A DNA stretch of 64,000 nt from GCA-2861595 sp035536185. Lineage in GTDB: Bacteria; Actinomycetota; Acidimicrobiia; Acidimicrobiales; GCA-2861595. The notes beneath the pieces were generated by a model. The model made no database searches, was not told the origin of the DNA, and worked only from the letters and a program-made list of their open reading frames with translations. The position numbers were made by a program, and so were the translations under genes. The stretch spans positions 1 through 64,000 of the forward strand of contig DATLOM010000052.1 in the NCBI GenBank assembly GCA_035536185.1, read 5' to 3'. Of this stretch, positions 41,077 to 50,100 are shown piece by piece. How positions within the stretch are numbered: the first letter of the stretch is position 1; the number at the start of each line of letters is the position of its first letter.

Positions 41077-42408
41077 CTACGACCAGAGGGCGCAGATAGG
41101 TAGGGCCAGGACTCGTTCCGCAAGCCGCAGGGGTCGAGGACCGGTGTGCAGAACGATGCCTCGCAGGAACCTGTCACCCAGCTGGTCCCGGAGCCAGACG
41201 AGGTGAGCGGCATCTCGGACGGAGGGTGACGCTGTTGCCTTCACCTCCATGGCGATGACGGTCCCGTCGGCCCGCTCGGCGAGCAGATCCACCTCGTGGC
41301 GTCCGTTCTCCTGTCGAAGGTGGAACAGGCGGGGCGATTCTGCGCTGACGGCCAACTCGGCCCGCAACTGGGCGACCACGAACCCGTCGAGCAGGCGGCC
41401 CAGGACATCGATGTCGCGGAGCACCGCCCTGGGGTCCATTCCGAGCAGCGGCCCCACCAGGGCGGGGTCCACCAGATAACGCTTGGCCGTTCGGCTGAGC
41501 CGGACTAGACGATTCGATGTCCACGCGGGTATTCGATCCGTGACAAAAAGAGTTTCCATCACCGTGTCATAAGCCAGCGCGGTGAGCCGGTTGATCCCTG
41601 CCGCCTCATAGAGTGTGCGGTGCTGGACCACGCCGGCACTGTTGGCCGCGATTGCCTGGAGGTAGCGGCGCAGCCGCACGGGGTCGCGGCCGGCGCCGGC
41701 AAGCGGCACGTCCCTCGCCACGACCTGGTCCACCCAGCTGTCCAGCCACAGCCGCCGCAGTCGCGGTTGTTCCTGGAGGGCCGCCTCAGGGAACCCGCCC
41801 CTCAGGGCGTGCTCGACATAGCCCCGGATGTCCGGCACCTCCGCCGGCAGCTGGACGGGCTCCCCGTCAACGGCGGCCATCCGATCCAGAAAGCCGGCCG
41901 TGGCGGGGTCGCCTATCAACTCCCGGACCGTGAGGCCCCAGAGGGGCACGCGCACAACCCGGCCGGTGGCCGGCCAACCAGCGGCACCGAGGTCGGCGCC
42001 GGCCGACCCGGTGAGGACGAACCGGCCCGGCCGGGGATCGTCGTCAACGGCTCGCTTCACCGCGCCCAGGACCTCGGGGACCAACGGCCACTCGTCGATC
42101 ACTACCGGCTCCGGCCGGTCGGCCAGGGCGGCATCCGGATCCGCACGGACTACACCAGCCTCCGCTGGCCGATCGAGACGAACGAAGGACCCAGCAAGCC
42201 GACGAGCGGTCGTGGTCTTGCCCACGGCACGTGGTCCCACGACTAGAACCGCGGGCAGGCCAGCGAGCAGCTCGTCCAGGAGCGGGTCGATCAGGCGGGG
42301 GAGGTACGGGCCGATCTCTCCACAGTAACGCTTTACAGCGCGCTGTGGTAACGCTTTGCGACACTCGGCATCGCTTCCAACCAGAGAGAACGAGCGGAAC
42401 CGAGCCAC
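41077..42408 (-). CDS. AAA+ ATPase of the DUF4143 family (start uncertain)
   Basis: An archaeal-type ATPase-like protein found singly in many bacteria. The core starts YLPRLIDPLLDELLAGLPAVLVVGPRAVGKTTTARR (P-loop with Lys). It continues with EPVVIDEWPLVPEVL, RFVLTGSAGADL and the C-terminal DUF4143 nuclease-like region HLRQENGRHEVDLLAERADGTVIAMEVKA, which has the conserved Glu, Asp and Lys of a restriction-endonuclease fold. The core seems intact. No ATG, GTG or TTG lies close before YLPRL; the nearest in frame is GTG 42408, and the repeats at 42320-42357 fall inside that extension. The function of this family is poorly known; it may be a mobile or accessory gene. Confidence 0.78.
   Translation of the reverse strand: MARFRSFSLVGSDAECRKALPQRAVKRYCGEIGPYLPRLIDPLLDELLAGLPAVLVVGPRAVGKTTTARRLAGSFVRLDRPAEAGVVRADPDAALADRPEPVVIDEWPLVPEVLGAVKRAVDDDPRPGRFVLTGSAGADLGAAGWPATGRVVRVPLWGLTVRELIGDPATAGFLDRMAAVDGEPVQLPAEVPDIRGYVEHALRGGFPEAALQEQPRLRRLWLDSWVDQVVARDVPLAGAGRDPVRLRRYLQAIAANSAGVVQHRTLYEAAGINRLTALAYDTVMETLFVTDRIPAWTSNRLVRLSRTAKRYLVDPALVGPLLGMDPRAVLRDIDVLGRLLDGFVVAQLRAELAVSAESPRLFHLRQENGRHEVDLLAERADGTVIAMEVKATASPSVRDAAHLVWLRDQLGDRFLRGIVLHTGPRPLRLAERVLALPICALWS
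42320..42357. repeat. direct repeats flanking a palindrome at the ATPase 5' end
   Basis: Two identical decamers GTAACGCTTT (42325-42334 and 42348-42357) flank a perfect 12-bp palindrome ACAGCGCGCTGT (42335-42346), with a larger CCACAG...CTGTGG inverted repeat around it. This looks like an operator or recombination site placed right before the conserved start of the DUF4143 ATPase. The spacer 42409-42602 between the ATPase and Bpa genes holds a hairpin (GCAAGC-tcc-GCTTGC) but no gene that I recognise. Confidence 0.6.
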
Positions 42409-42602
42409 CCATCCGCCGCTGCCCAGGGCTAGACCGGCCAAGTTGCGAAGTTGGGGCAAGTATCGGCGGCCGCCGCTCCCGCCGCCGCAGGCGGCCTTTC
42501 TCGGATGCCGCAAAGAGGAACGGCGAGGGCGAGCCGGCTCCGCCGGTCGCCCGGAGCACCTTGTTGCTCGGGGAGCAAGCTCCGCTTGCGACCCGAGAGT
42601 CA

Positions 42603-43133
42603 CTAGAGATAGCCGGGGGGGCCGGTGGGGCGGGGGCGGTCCTCGGCGGCGGCGGGGAGGCTGCGCCGGCGCAGGTCCTCGATCTCGGCTCGGGACATCA
42701 TCTGCTGGGCGAACATCGTCGCCTGGATGCCGTGGAAGAGGCCCTCGAGCCAACCGACCAGTTGAGCCTGGGCGATCCGCAGCTCGGGCTCGGTGGGCAC
42801 CGAGGCCTCGGTGAACGGCAGTGTCATGCGGGCCAGCTCGCTGCGGAGGTCGGGTGAGAGGCCCTCCCCCAGCTCCCGTACCGACACCTCGTAGATCTCC
42901 CGCAGGCGGGTGCGGCTGGCCTCGTCGAGGGGGGCCTGGCGTACCTCGTCCAGGAGCTGCTTGATCATCGACGCGATGCGCATGACCTTGGCCGGGTGCT
43001 CCACCGACTCGGTGGCGGCTACTTCAGTGCCCGGCTCCCCGGCGGCGGCATTGTCCATTGTCTCCACGGGCAACACCACCTCCGGCGCTTTCGTGGCGGA
43101 GGGCGGTGCGTCGGAGCTGTCGGGCACAGGCAT
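42603..43133 (-). CDS. bpa: bacterial proteasome activator Bpa (DUF2587)
   Basis: Bpa forms a ring that docks on the actinobacterial 20S proteasome and opens it without ATP. The 176-residue protein has a disordered N-terminus. The conserved four-helix region follows, with HPAKVMRIASMIKQLLDEVRQAPLDEASRTRLREIYE and LSPDLRSELARMTLPF, then LRIAQAQLVGWLEGLFHGIQATMFAQQMMSRAEIEDLRRR. It ends with GPPGYL, matching the C-terminal Tyr-Leu anchor that inserts into proteasome pockets. ATG 43133. It shares the strand with the upstream AP-superfamily phosphatase, which ends 12 bases before its start. No prcBA or mpa gene is in the window. Confidence 0.9.
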   Translation of the reverse strand: MPVPDSSDAPPSATKAPEVVLPVETMDNAAAGEPGTEVAATESVEHPAKVMRIASMIKQLLDEVRQAPLDEASRTRLREIYEVSVRELGEGLSPDLRSELARMTLPFTEASVPTEPELRIAQAQLVGWLEGLFHGIQATMFAQQMMSRAEIEDLRRRSLPAAAEDRPRPTGPPGYL

Positions 43134-43145
43134 CCACCCATGCTG

Positions 43146-44300
43146 TCACCTCGCGGCGGGCTGCTCCCAACCGTGCCCGGCTTCCTTCCTCGGCCCGCAG
43201 GCCAGGAGAGGCACGAGGGCCTCGGCGGGCGTCAGGGAGCCGTGGCGGCAGACGAGCTGCAACTCGCCCGTGTCGTGGGGGTCGAGAAAGGCAACCGGCT
43301 CGAACGGGACGATGGCGACGTCGCCCAGCCGGCGCTCGAACTCAGGGCTGAGCGGGCCCCCCAGCCAACCCTCGTCCACCATCTCCTCGCGTGTCCTCAC
43401 CCACGCCAGATGCCCGTACCGTTGCTGGGCGCCGGCGGCGACTCTCGCCGTGGTACCCGGCTCGGTGTGCAGCCAGCGGAACCGGCCCTCTCCCGACAGG
43501 AGGCTGACGTCGGCCATGAGCTCGGGCGCCACTGGGATGGGCTCGGCGTCCACCTGAACCTGGCCGTGGTCCGAGGTGACCAGAAGGGCGGCGCCGGGCG
43601 GCAATACCGCCACCAGGTCGCCGACGAGGCGGTCGGCGGCGGTCACCTCGGCGTCGTAGTAGGGCCCGAAGCCCTTTTCGTGGGCGACCTTGTCGATGCC
43701 GTCGTAGTAGGCGTAGACGAAGGGCTCGCCGGCTTCGAGCAGTTGGGCGACCTGTACCACCATCCCCGACGGCACCCTCCACCCGGCGAGGCGGGTGCCT
43801 GAAAGGTGGGCTCGGGTGAACCCGGTGGAGGAGAACTCGGCGCGGGTCACCACCGGTGGGCAGGCGCCGCCGAAGCCCGACTGGGTCTGGAACTTGTCGG
43901 GCGGGTACCGGTCACGGGCGTCACCGCCGGCGGTGCGCCAGCGCAGGACGTTGAGGACCTCCGCCTCGCCCACCCTCACCCGGTAGCCGAGAACACCGTG
44001 CTCGGAGGGAGCCATGCCCGTGCTGATGGAGGTGAGGGCGGCGGCCGTGGTCGTGGGGGCGACGGTGGTTATCGGCCCACCGGCCATGGCGGCCATCGCC
44101 GGGGCGAGGTGCCGGCGGGCCTGCAACTGCTCCCACCCGAGACCGTCGAGGACGAGCAGCACCACCTGGCCGGCCGACCTCGCCGGCTCCGGGAGCCACT
44201 GGGGTGCAGGGCCGCCGCTTCCCAGGAGAGCAGGCACCAGAGACGACACACAGGGCCCGCCGTAGGCAGGGATCACCGGGTCCGGAGCAGCCTTGGGCAC
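43146..44300 (-). CDS. alkaline-phosphatase-superfamily (nucleotide pyrophosphatase-like) protein
   Basis: A 384-residue type I phosphodiesterase/nucleotide pyrophosphatase-like enzyme. The metal-binding motifs are VVLLVLDGLGWEQL, the nucleophile region ITTVAPTTTAAALTSISTGMAPSEHGVLGYRV with Thr, VYAYYDGIDKVAHEKGFGP and VTSDHGQVQVDAEP. A late conserved His lies in VCRHGSLTP. Substrate could be a nucleotide, phosphonate or lipid phosphoester; this cannot be read from the sequence. The start is GTG 44300. The gene is divergent from the Rrf2 regulator and upstream of bpa on the same strand, with 12 bases between them. Confidence 0.82.
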   Translation of the reverse strand: MPKAAPDPVIPAYGGPCVSSLVPALLGSGGPAPQWLPEPARSAGQVVLLVLDGLGWEQLQARRHLAPAMAAMAGGPITTVAPTTTAAALTSISTGMAPSEHGVLGYRVRVGEAEVLNVLRWRTAGGDARDRYPPDKFQTQSGFGGACPPVVTRAEFSSTGFTRAHLSGTRLAGWRVPSGMVVQVAQLLEAGEPFVYAYYDGIDKVAHEKGFGPYYDAEVTAADRLVGDLVAVLPPGAALLVTSDHGQVQVDAEPIPVAPELMADVSLLSGEGRFRWLHTEPGTTARVAAGAQQRYGHLAWVRTREEMVDEGWLGGPLSPEFERRLGDVAIVPFEPVAFLDPHDTGELQLVCRHGSLTPAEALVPLLACGPRKEAGHGWEQPAAR

Positions 44301-44349
44301 GCCGGCAAGACCCTATGCGTCAGGTCACAGGGGCTCGCACGGCCCTACC

Positions 44350-44805
44350 ATGGCCGTGGTGAAGGTATCGACCCGGGGTGACTACGCCAGCCGAGCGTTG
44401 CTGTCCCTGGCCCTGCACTCCGAGGGCCAGCCCACCTCGGTGCGGGACGTGGCCGAGCGGACCGGCCTGCCGCAGCCCTACCTGGAGCAGATCCTGCTGG
44501 CCCTCAAGGGCGCCGGCCTGGTCCGATCCAAGCGCGGCGTCGGTGGCGGCTACGTGCTGGCCCGGGATCCCTCCGAGGTGACACTGGGCCAGATCGTCAG
44601 CGCCGTCGACGGCCCCATCGTGGCCGGGGACTTCGGCGAGCCCCACCAGGACGGCGCCTGCGACCACGAGGGCCAGTGCGTTCTGCTCGCCGTGTGGGCC
44701 GACGTCGGCCAGCGCATGCGCCAGCACCTGGACTCCTTCACCCTGGCCGACATGGTCGCCCAGGCGCGCGGCACGGCGGCGTCGACCCTCCAACCGCTGC
44801 CCTGA
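44350..44805 (+). CDS. Rrf2-family transcriptional regulator
   Basis: A 151-residue winged-helix regulator: MAVVKVSTRGDYASRALLSLALHSE, QPTSVRDVAERTGLPQPYLEQILLALKGAGLVRSKRGVGGGYVLARDPSEVTLGQIVSAVDG. A possible sensory loop, CDHEGQC, carries two cysteines, one fewer than the three of Fe-S IscR, so cluster binding is uncertain. ATG 44350 was preferred to an upstream start because the conserved N-terminus begins there. The gene is divergent from the phosphatase and convergent with rluD; a 10-bp palindrome CTACCGGTAG (44822-44831) sits in the convergent gap. Targets are unknown. Confidence 0.85.
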   Translation: MAVVKVSTRGDYASRALLSLALHSEGQPTSVRDVAERTGLPQPYLEQILLALKGAGLVRSKRGVGGGYVLARDPSEVTLGQIVSAVDGPIVAGDFGEPHQDGACDHEGQCVLLAVWADVGQRMRQHLDSFTLADMVAQARGTAASTLQPLP

Positions 44806-44853
44806 CGCGCCCGAGTACGCCCTACCGGTAGTGCTGCGGTCACGAAGTCCGGT

Positions 44854-45777
44854 TCAGGAGAGCTGGGCCAGAAGCCCCTGGAGGTCGGGGGGGAGAGGCG
44901 AGGTGAAGGACAGGCGCTCGCCGGTGGTGGGATGGTCGAAGCTGAGGCAGGTGGCATGGAGGAAGGGGCGGTCCAGATCGAGCTGGGTGCGGACGCCCCG
45001 GTAGCGGGTGTCACCCACCACCGGGTGACCGATGGCCGCCAGGTGGACCCGGACCTGGTGGGTGCGCCCTGTCTCCAACCGGCACTCCAGCAACGACACG
45101 GGGACCGGCTCTTCGAAGCGGGACTCGACCCGGTAGCGGGTACGTGCCTCCTTGCCGCCGGCGGCCACGGCCATCCGGGTCGGGTCCCGCACGCCGCGCC
45201 CCACGGGGGCGTCGATCAGCCCCGCCGGCGCGTCCACCCGGCCGCAGACGAGGGTGAGATAGACGCGCTCGACATCCCGCCGGCGGAGCTGCTCGACCAG
45301 CGCGTTGTAGGCGCCGGCGGTGCGGGCCACGACCAGGAGGCCGGACGTTCCCTTGTCCAGGCGGTGGACGATGCCGGGGCGGGCGGCCTCGCCGACGCCG
45401 ATGGCAGCCAGGTCGGGAAAACGGGCCAGCAGCCCGTGGACGAGGGTGCCGGTGTGGTGGCCGGCCCCCGAATGGACCACCAGGCCCGCCGGCTTGTCGA
45501 CCACCACGATATCGTCGTCGGCAAAAACGACGGTCACCTCCACCGATGAGTCGGCCTGAGGGCCAGGATCGGGGGCGCCGGCACCCTCCGGGAGGATGAT
45601 CTCCAGCTCGTCGCCCTCGGCCACGCGGCGGCTTCGACCGGGCACGGTTCGGCCGCCGATGCTCACCGCTCCCCCGGCCACCAGCGCCGCCGCCTCCGAG
45701 CGGGGCAGGCCGGTGAGGATGGCCACCGCCCGGTCCACCCGCTCGCCGTCGAGGGCCGAAGGCACCGCCGCCTTCAC
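44854..45777 (-). CDS. rluD: RluD-type 23S rRNA pseudouridine synthase
   Basis: A 307-residue pseudouridine synthase that modifies 23S rRNA. An N-terminal S4 RNA-binding domain is present (GERVDRAVAILTGLPRSEAAALVAGGAVSIGG). The catalytic domain has VVDKPAGLVVHSGAGHH, the aspartate motif RPGIVHRLDKGTSGLLVVA, YLTLVCGRV and RLETGRTHQVRVHLA. GTG 45777 forms a GTGA overlap with the lspA stop. The lspA-rluD order is a common actinobacterial arrangement. The specific uridines cannot be told from the sequence. Confidence 0.9.
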   Translation of the reverse strand: MKAAVPSALDGERVDRAVAILTGLPRSEAAALVAGGAVSIGGRTVPGRSRRVAEGDELEIILPEGAGAPDPGPQADSSVEVTVVFADDDIVVVDKPAGLVVHSGAGHHTGTLVHGLLARFPDLAAIGVGEAARPGIVHRLDKGTSGLLVVARTAGAYNALVEQLRRRDVERVYLTLVCGRVDAPAGLIDAPVGRGVRDPTRMAVAAGGKEARTRYRVESRFEEPVPVSLLECRLETGRTHQVRVHLAAIGHPVVGDTRYRGVRTQLDLDRPFLHATCLSFDHPTTGERLSFTSPLPPDLQGLLAQLS

Positions 45778-46250
45778 GACCCTGCCCCCGCCCCGACGGG
45801 GCCCGACGGCGTGCGGGCGGCCAGGATGAAGAGCAGGGCGCCGACGCTGATGGCGGCGTCGGCCACGTTGAACACCGGCCACCACTGCAGGTCGATGAAA
45901 TCCACCACCGCACCATCGTGGTCCCGCAGGAACCGGTCGACGAGGTTCCCGACTGCGCCCCCGACGATCAGGCCGAGGGCGACCACGGTGGCCGGCGTGG
46001 TGGCCGCCGACCGTCCGAAGCCCACCACGGCGACCAGCACGACGATGGCCACGACCATGAACAGCGGAGCCAGGCCCTGCCCGATGCCGAAGGCGGCGCC
46101 ACTGTTGAACGACAGCTTGAAGCGCAGCGTCCACACCAGGTCGATCGGACCGTCGTCCAGGGCCCGCAGGGCCCATGACTTGGTCAGCTGGTCCACGGCG
46201 ACGACGGTGCCGGCGGCGCCCGCCCCGAGAGCAAGGCGGGCCGAGGTCAA
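45774..46250 (-). CDS. lspA: lipoprotein signal peptidase II
   Basis: LspA is a membrane aspartic protease that removes signal peptides from prolipoproteins. The 158-residue protein has four hydrophobic helices. Conserved motifs include VVAVDQLTKSWALRAL, FKLSFNSGAAFGIGQG, and the catalytic Asp pair in GGAVGNLVDRF and VFNVADAAISVGALL. The start is TTG 46250, overlapping the TGA of the preceding TraR/DksA-like gene by four bases; other upstream codons are not start codons. It is translationally linked to both neighbours. Confidence 0.9.
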   Translation of the reverse strand: MTSARLALGAGAAGTVVAVDQLTKSWALRALDDGPIDLVWTLRFKLSFNSGAAFGIGQGLAPLFMVVAIVVLVAVVGFGRSAATTPATVVALGLIVGGAVGNLVDRFLRDHDGAVVDFIDLQWWPVFNVADAAISVGALLFILAARTPSGPVGAGAGS

Positions 46251-46981
46251 CGCCTCGACAGGCCCCCGCTCTTGCAGGCGACACACAGGCGGGCGTGGGG
46301 CAGAGCCTTGAGGCGGGCCCGGGGGATCGGCTGGCCACACCCCTCACAGATGCCATAGGAGCCGCCGGCCAGCTTGGCGAGGGCGTGGTCGATCTCGTCC
46401 ACCTCGACGCGAGCCTGGGCCGACAGAGCCAGATCGCGCTCACGGTCGACGGCGGCGGTGGCCCCCTCCCCCGACTCGTCGTCGAACTGGATGTCTCCCG
46501 GCTCCATCTCCTGGGCCAGCTGATCGGCCTCGGCCTTCAGGTCGGCGGCCTGGGCCAGATAGGAGATGCGCTCCTCGTCGAGCAGCGCCCGCTGCTCCTC
46601 GAGGAACTTGTCGATGCCGGCACCCTCGAGCTTCTTGGCCGGCTTGGCTGCCTTTGCCTCCTGCTGGTCCACGGCCTCGGGGGCCTTTTTGGCGGCCTGG
46701 ACCTTGACCGCGCCGGGCGCCTTCTTCGCCGGCGCCGGCGCCGACACCGGCGCCTTGGCCGCCTTGCCTGCCTTGGCTGCCTTGCCTGCCTTGGCCGCCT
46801 TGGCCGCCTTGCCTGCCTTGCCTGCCTTGCCTGCCTTCGCCTCAGTGGCCGTGGCCGTGGCCGTGGCCTTGGCCTTGGCCGGCTTCTTCTTGGCGGGCGC
46901 TTTGGGTTTGGGCGTGGCCGCGGCGGCGACCTTTCGGCCGAGCTGCTTGGCGGCGTCCACGGCTTTCGAAGCTCTGGGCAA
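46247..46981 (-). CDS. TraR/DksA-type zinc-finger protein with Lys/Ala repeat N-terminus
   Basis: A 244-residue protein with two parts. The first ~125 residues are Ala/Lys low-complexity sequence with repeated GKAAKA and GKAGKA units and AKKAP units. The second is a TraR/DksA-like module: a coiled coil (DKFLEEQRALLDEERISYLAQAADLKAEADQL) and a C4 zinc finger CEGCGQPI...CVACK. DksA-like proteins bind the RNA polymerase secondary channel or other partners; here no catalytic role is claimed. The TTG at 46981 has GGGAG seven bases upstream and is the best start, though GTGs lie nearby. It overlaps lspA and is divergent from ileS. Confidence 0.82.
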   Translation of the reverse strand: MPRASKAVDAAKQLGRKVAAAATPKPKAPAKKKPAKAKATATATATEAKAGKAGKAGKAAKAAKAGKAAKAGKAAKAPVSAPAPAKKAPGAVKVQAAKKAPEAVDQQEAKAAKPAKKLEGAGIDKFLEEQRALLDEERISYLAQAADLKAEADQLAQEMEPGDIQFDDESGEGATAAVDRERDLALSAQARVEVDEIDHALAKLAGGSYGICEGCGQPIPRARLKALPHARLCVACKSGGLSRR

Positions 46982-47162
46982 CGCTGAACTCCCGGATCGG
47001 CGGGTTGCGGACGGTAGCACGGGCCATGGTGGGAGCTGGGGCAGGCCTGCCCGAGGGAGGCGACCACTGGCTACCGGCGCCTCCACCGTACGCCGCGGCG
47101 GGCCCTTACGGCTTCAGCGATGTGGAAAAAGGTCGGATGGCCCCGGCTCGTAGAGTACGGCG

Positions 47163-50100
47163 ATGGCTCCCTACCCCGACGTGCCCCGGCAGCCCGACCT
47201 GCCGCGGATCGAAGAGGAGGTGCTCGCCTTCTGGGCCGACGACGACACCTTCCGGGCATCGGTCGAGCAACGGGAGCCGGGTGAGGACGAGTTCGTCTTC
47301 TACGACGGGCCCCCCTTCGCCAACGGCCTCCCCCATTACGGCCATCTCCTCACCGGGTACGTGAAGGACTCGGTGCCCCGCTACCAGACCATGAAGGGCC
47401 GCCGGGTGGAACGGCGTTTCGGCTGGGACTGTCACGGGCTGCCGGCCGAGATGGAGGCCGAGAAGGAGCTGGGGATCAGCGGCCACGTGGCCATCAACGA
47501 GTACGGCATCGCCCGGTTCAACGACGCCTGCCGCACCTCGGTGCTCCGCTACACCCGGGAATGGCGTTCCTACGTCACCCGCCAAGCCCGCTGGGTCGAC
47601 TTCGACCACGATTACAAGACCCTCGACGCCTCCTACATGGAGAGTGTCATCTGGGCCTTCAAGCAGCTCTGGGACAAGGGCCTGATCTACGAGGGCTACA
47701 AGGTTCTTCCTTACTGCTGGGAGTGCGAGACGCCGCTCTCCAACTTCGAGACCCGCCTCGACGACGCCTACCGGGCCCGCCAGGACCCGGCGGTGACGGT
47801 CATGTTCGAGCTCGAGAGCGGCGAGCGGGCGCTGGTGTGGACCACCACCCCCTGGACGCTGCCGTCCAACCTGGCCCTCGCCGTCGGGCCCGAGATCGAC
47901 TACGCCGTGTTGGAGAAGGACGGGTGCCGTTACCTGGTCGGAGAGACCACCCTGGCCTCCTACGAGAAGGAGCTGGGAGACGCCGGGCGGGTCGGTTCGG
48001 TCAAGGGCGCCGAACTCGTCGGTCGCCGCTACCGGCCCCTGTTCCCGTTCTTCGCCACCACGGCGAACGCATTCAGGGTGCTGGCCGGCGACTTCGTGAA
48101 CACCGAGGAGGGCACCGGTATCGTCCACCTGGCACCGGGCTTCGGTGAGGACGACCAGCGGGTGTGCGAGGAGGCCGGCATCCCGGTCGTGGTCCCCGTC
48201 GACGAACGGGCCTGCTTCACCTCGGAGGTACCCGATTACGCCGGGCTCCAGGTGTTCGAGGCCAACGCTCCGGTGATCCGGGACCTGAAGGCGGCGGGCG
48301 CCATCGTGCGCCACGACTCTTACGATCACAGCTACCCACACTGCTGGCGTACCGACACGCCGCTGGTGTACCGCGCCATTGGCTCGTGGTTCGTCAAGGT
48401 CACCGCCGTCAAGGCACGGGCACTGGAACTGAACGCCGGCATCAACTGGGTACCCGAGCACATCCGCGACGGTGCTTTCGGCAAGTGGCTGGAGAACGCC
48501 CGCGACTGGTCGATCAGCCGCAACCGCTTCTGGGGCTCACCCATCCCGGTTTGGAAGAGCGACGACCCCGCCTATCCACGCCTGGACGTCTACGGCAGCC
48601 TCGACGAGCTGGCTGCTGACTTCGGGCTTCGCCCCGACGACCTCCACCGGCCGGGAGTCGACGAGCTGACCCGGCCGAACCCCGACGACCCCACCGGGCG
48701 TTCCACCATGCGCCGGGTCGAGGAGGTGCTCGACTGCTGGTTCGAGTCCGGCTCGATGCCCTACGCCCAGGTGCACCACCCGTTCGAGAACCGTGAGTGG
48801 TTCGAGAGCCACTTCCCGGCCGACTTCATCGTGGAGTACGTGGGCCAGACCCGGGCCTGGTTCTACAACCTGCACGTGCTCTCCACCGCCCTGTTCGACA
48901 AGCCGGCGTTCGAAAACTGCGTGGTGCACGGTGTCATCCTCGGCAAGGACGGGCGCAAGGCCTCCAAGCGGCTGCGCAACTTCACCGACCCCGAGGAGAT
49001 GTTCGCCACCTTCGGCGCCGATGCCGTGCGATGGTTCCTCCTGTCCTCGCCGGTGCTGCGGGGCCAGGACCTCAGCCTGGCCAACGACCGTAACGACATC
49101 GCCGAGGCCGTGCGGCGAGCGATCTTCCCGCTCTGGAACGCCTGGCACTTCTTCACCCTCTACGCCAACACGGAGTCGTACACGGCCCGCTGGCGCACCG
49201 ATGCCGGCGGCGTGCTCGATCGCTACGCCCTGGCCAAGGCGGCGGAGCTGGTGGAGACGGCGACGGCCCGCATGGACGCCTACGACATCGCCGGCTCGTG
49301 CGCGGCCGTCGAGTCGTTCCTCGACGCCCTGTGCAACTGGTACATCCGCCGCTCCCGCGACCGGTTCTGGCAGGGCGATCCCGACGCCTTCGACACCCTG
49401 GCCACGGTCCTGGAGGTGGCGTGCCGGGTGGCGGCGCCACTGCTCCCCTTGATCACCGAGGACGTATACCGGGGCCTGACGTCGAAGCGCAGCGTGCATC
49501 TCACCGACTGGCCGAACCCCAAGGAGCTGCCCGGCGACACCGCGCTGGTCGCCACCATGGATCGTGTCCGGGAGGTCTGCTCGGCCGCCTCCTCCATCCG
49601 AAAGGCCTCGGGCCTCCGGGTCCGCCTGCCCCTCCCCCGCCTCACCGTGGCCGCCCCCGACGCCGCCGCCCTCGAGCCCTACCGCCGGCTGATCGCCGAC
49701 GAGGTCAACGTCAAGGAGGTCGAGCTGTCCGCTGACGTGGGATCGGTGGGCTCGGTCGTGCTCCAGGTCGTTCCGGGGGTGCTCGGGCCCCGCATCGGGG
49801 GCGAGGTCCAGAAGATCATCAAGGCGGTCAAGGCCGGGCAGTGGGAGCGCACGCCCGACGGTGCCGTGTCGGTGGCCGGACGGGTGCTGGAGCCCGACGA
49901 GTTCGTGCTCCGCCTGGTGGCGGCCGACGAGCAGGCGGGGCGGGCCCTGCCGGGAGACGAGGGGCTGGTCGTGCTCGACCTGGCCGTGACACCCGAGCTG
50001 GAGACCGAGGGCCTGGCCCGCGACGTGGTGCGCCTCGTCAACGAAGCCCGCAAGGACGCCGGGCTCCACGTGTCCGACCGCATACGCCTCGTGCTCGACG

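Noticed and set aside
46566..47153. A plus-strand Ala/Leu-rich frame opposite the TraR/DksA-like gene
   Set aside because: It is the complement of the Lys/Ala repeat; no start signal or conserved domain.
46982..47162. A T-box riboswitch in front of ileS
   Set aside because: I looked for the specifier loop, the TGG-containing bulge and an antiterminator and saw none; the leader is short.
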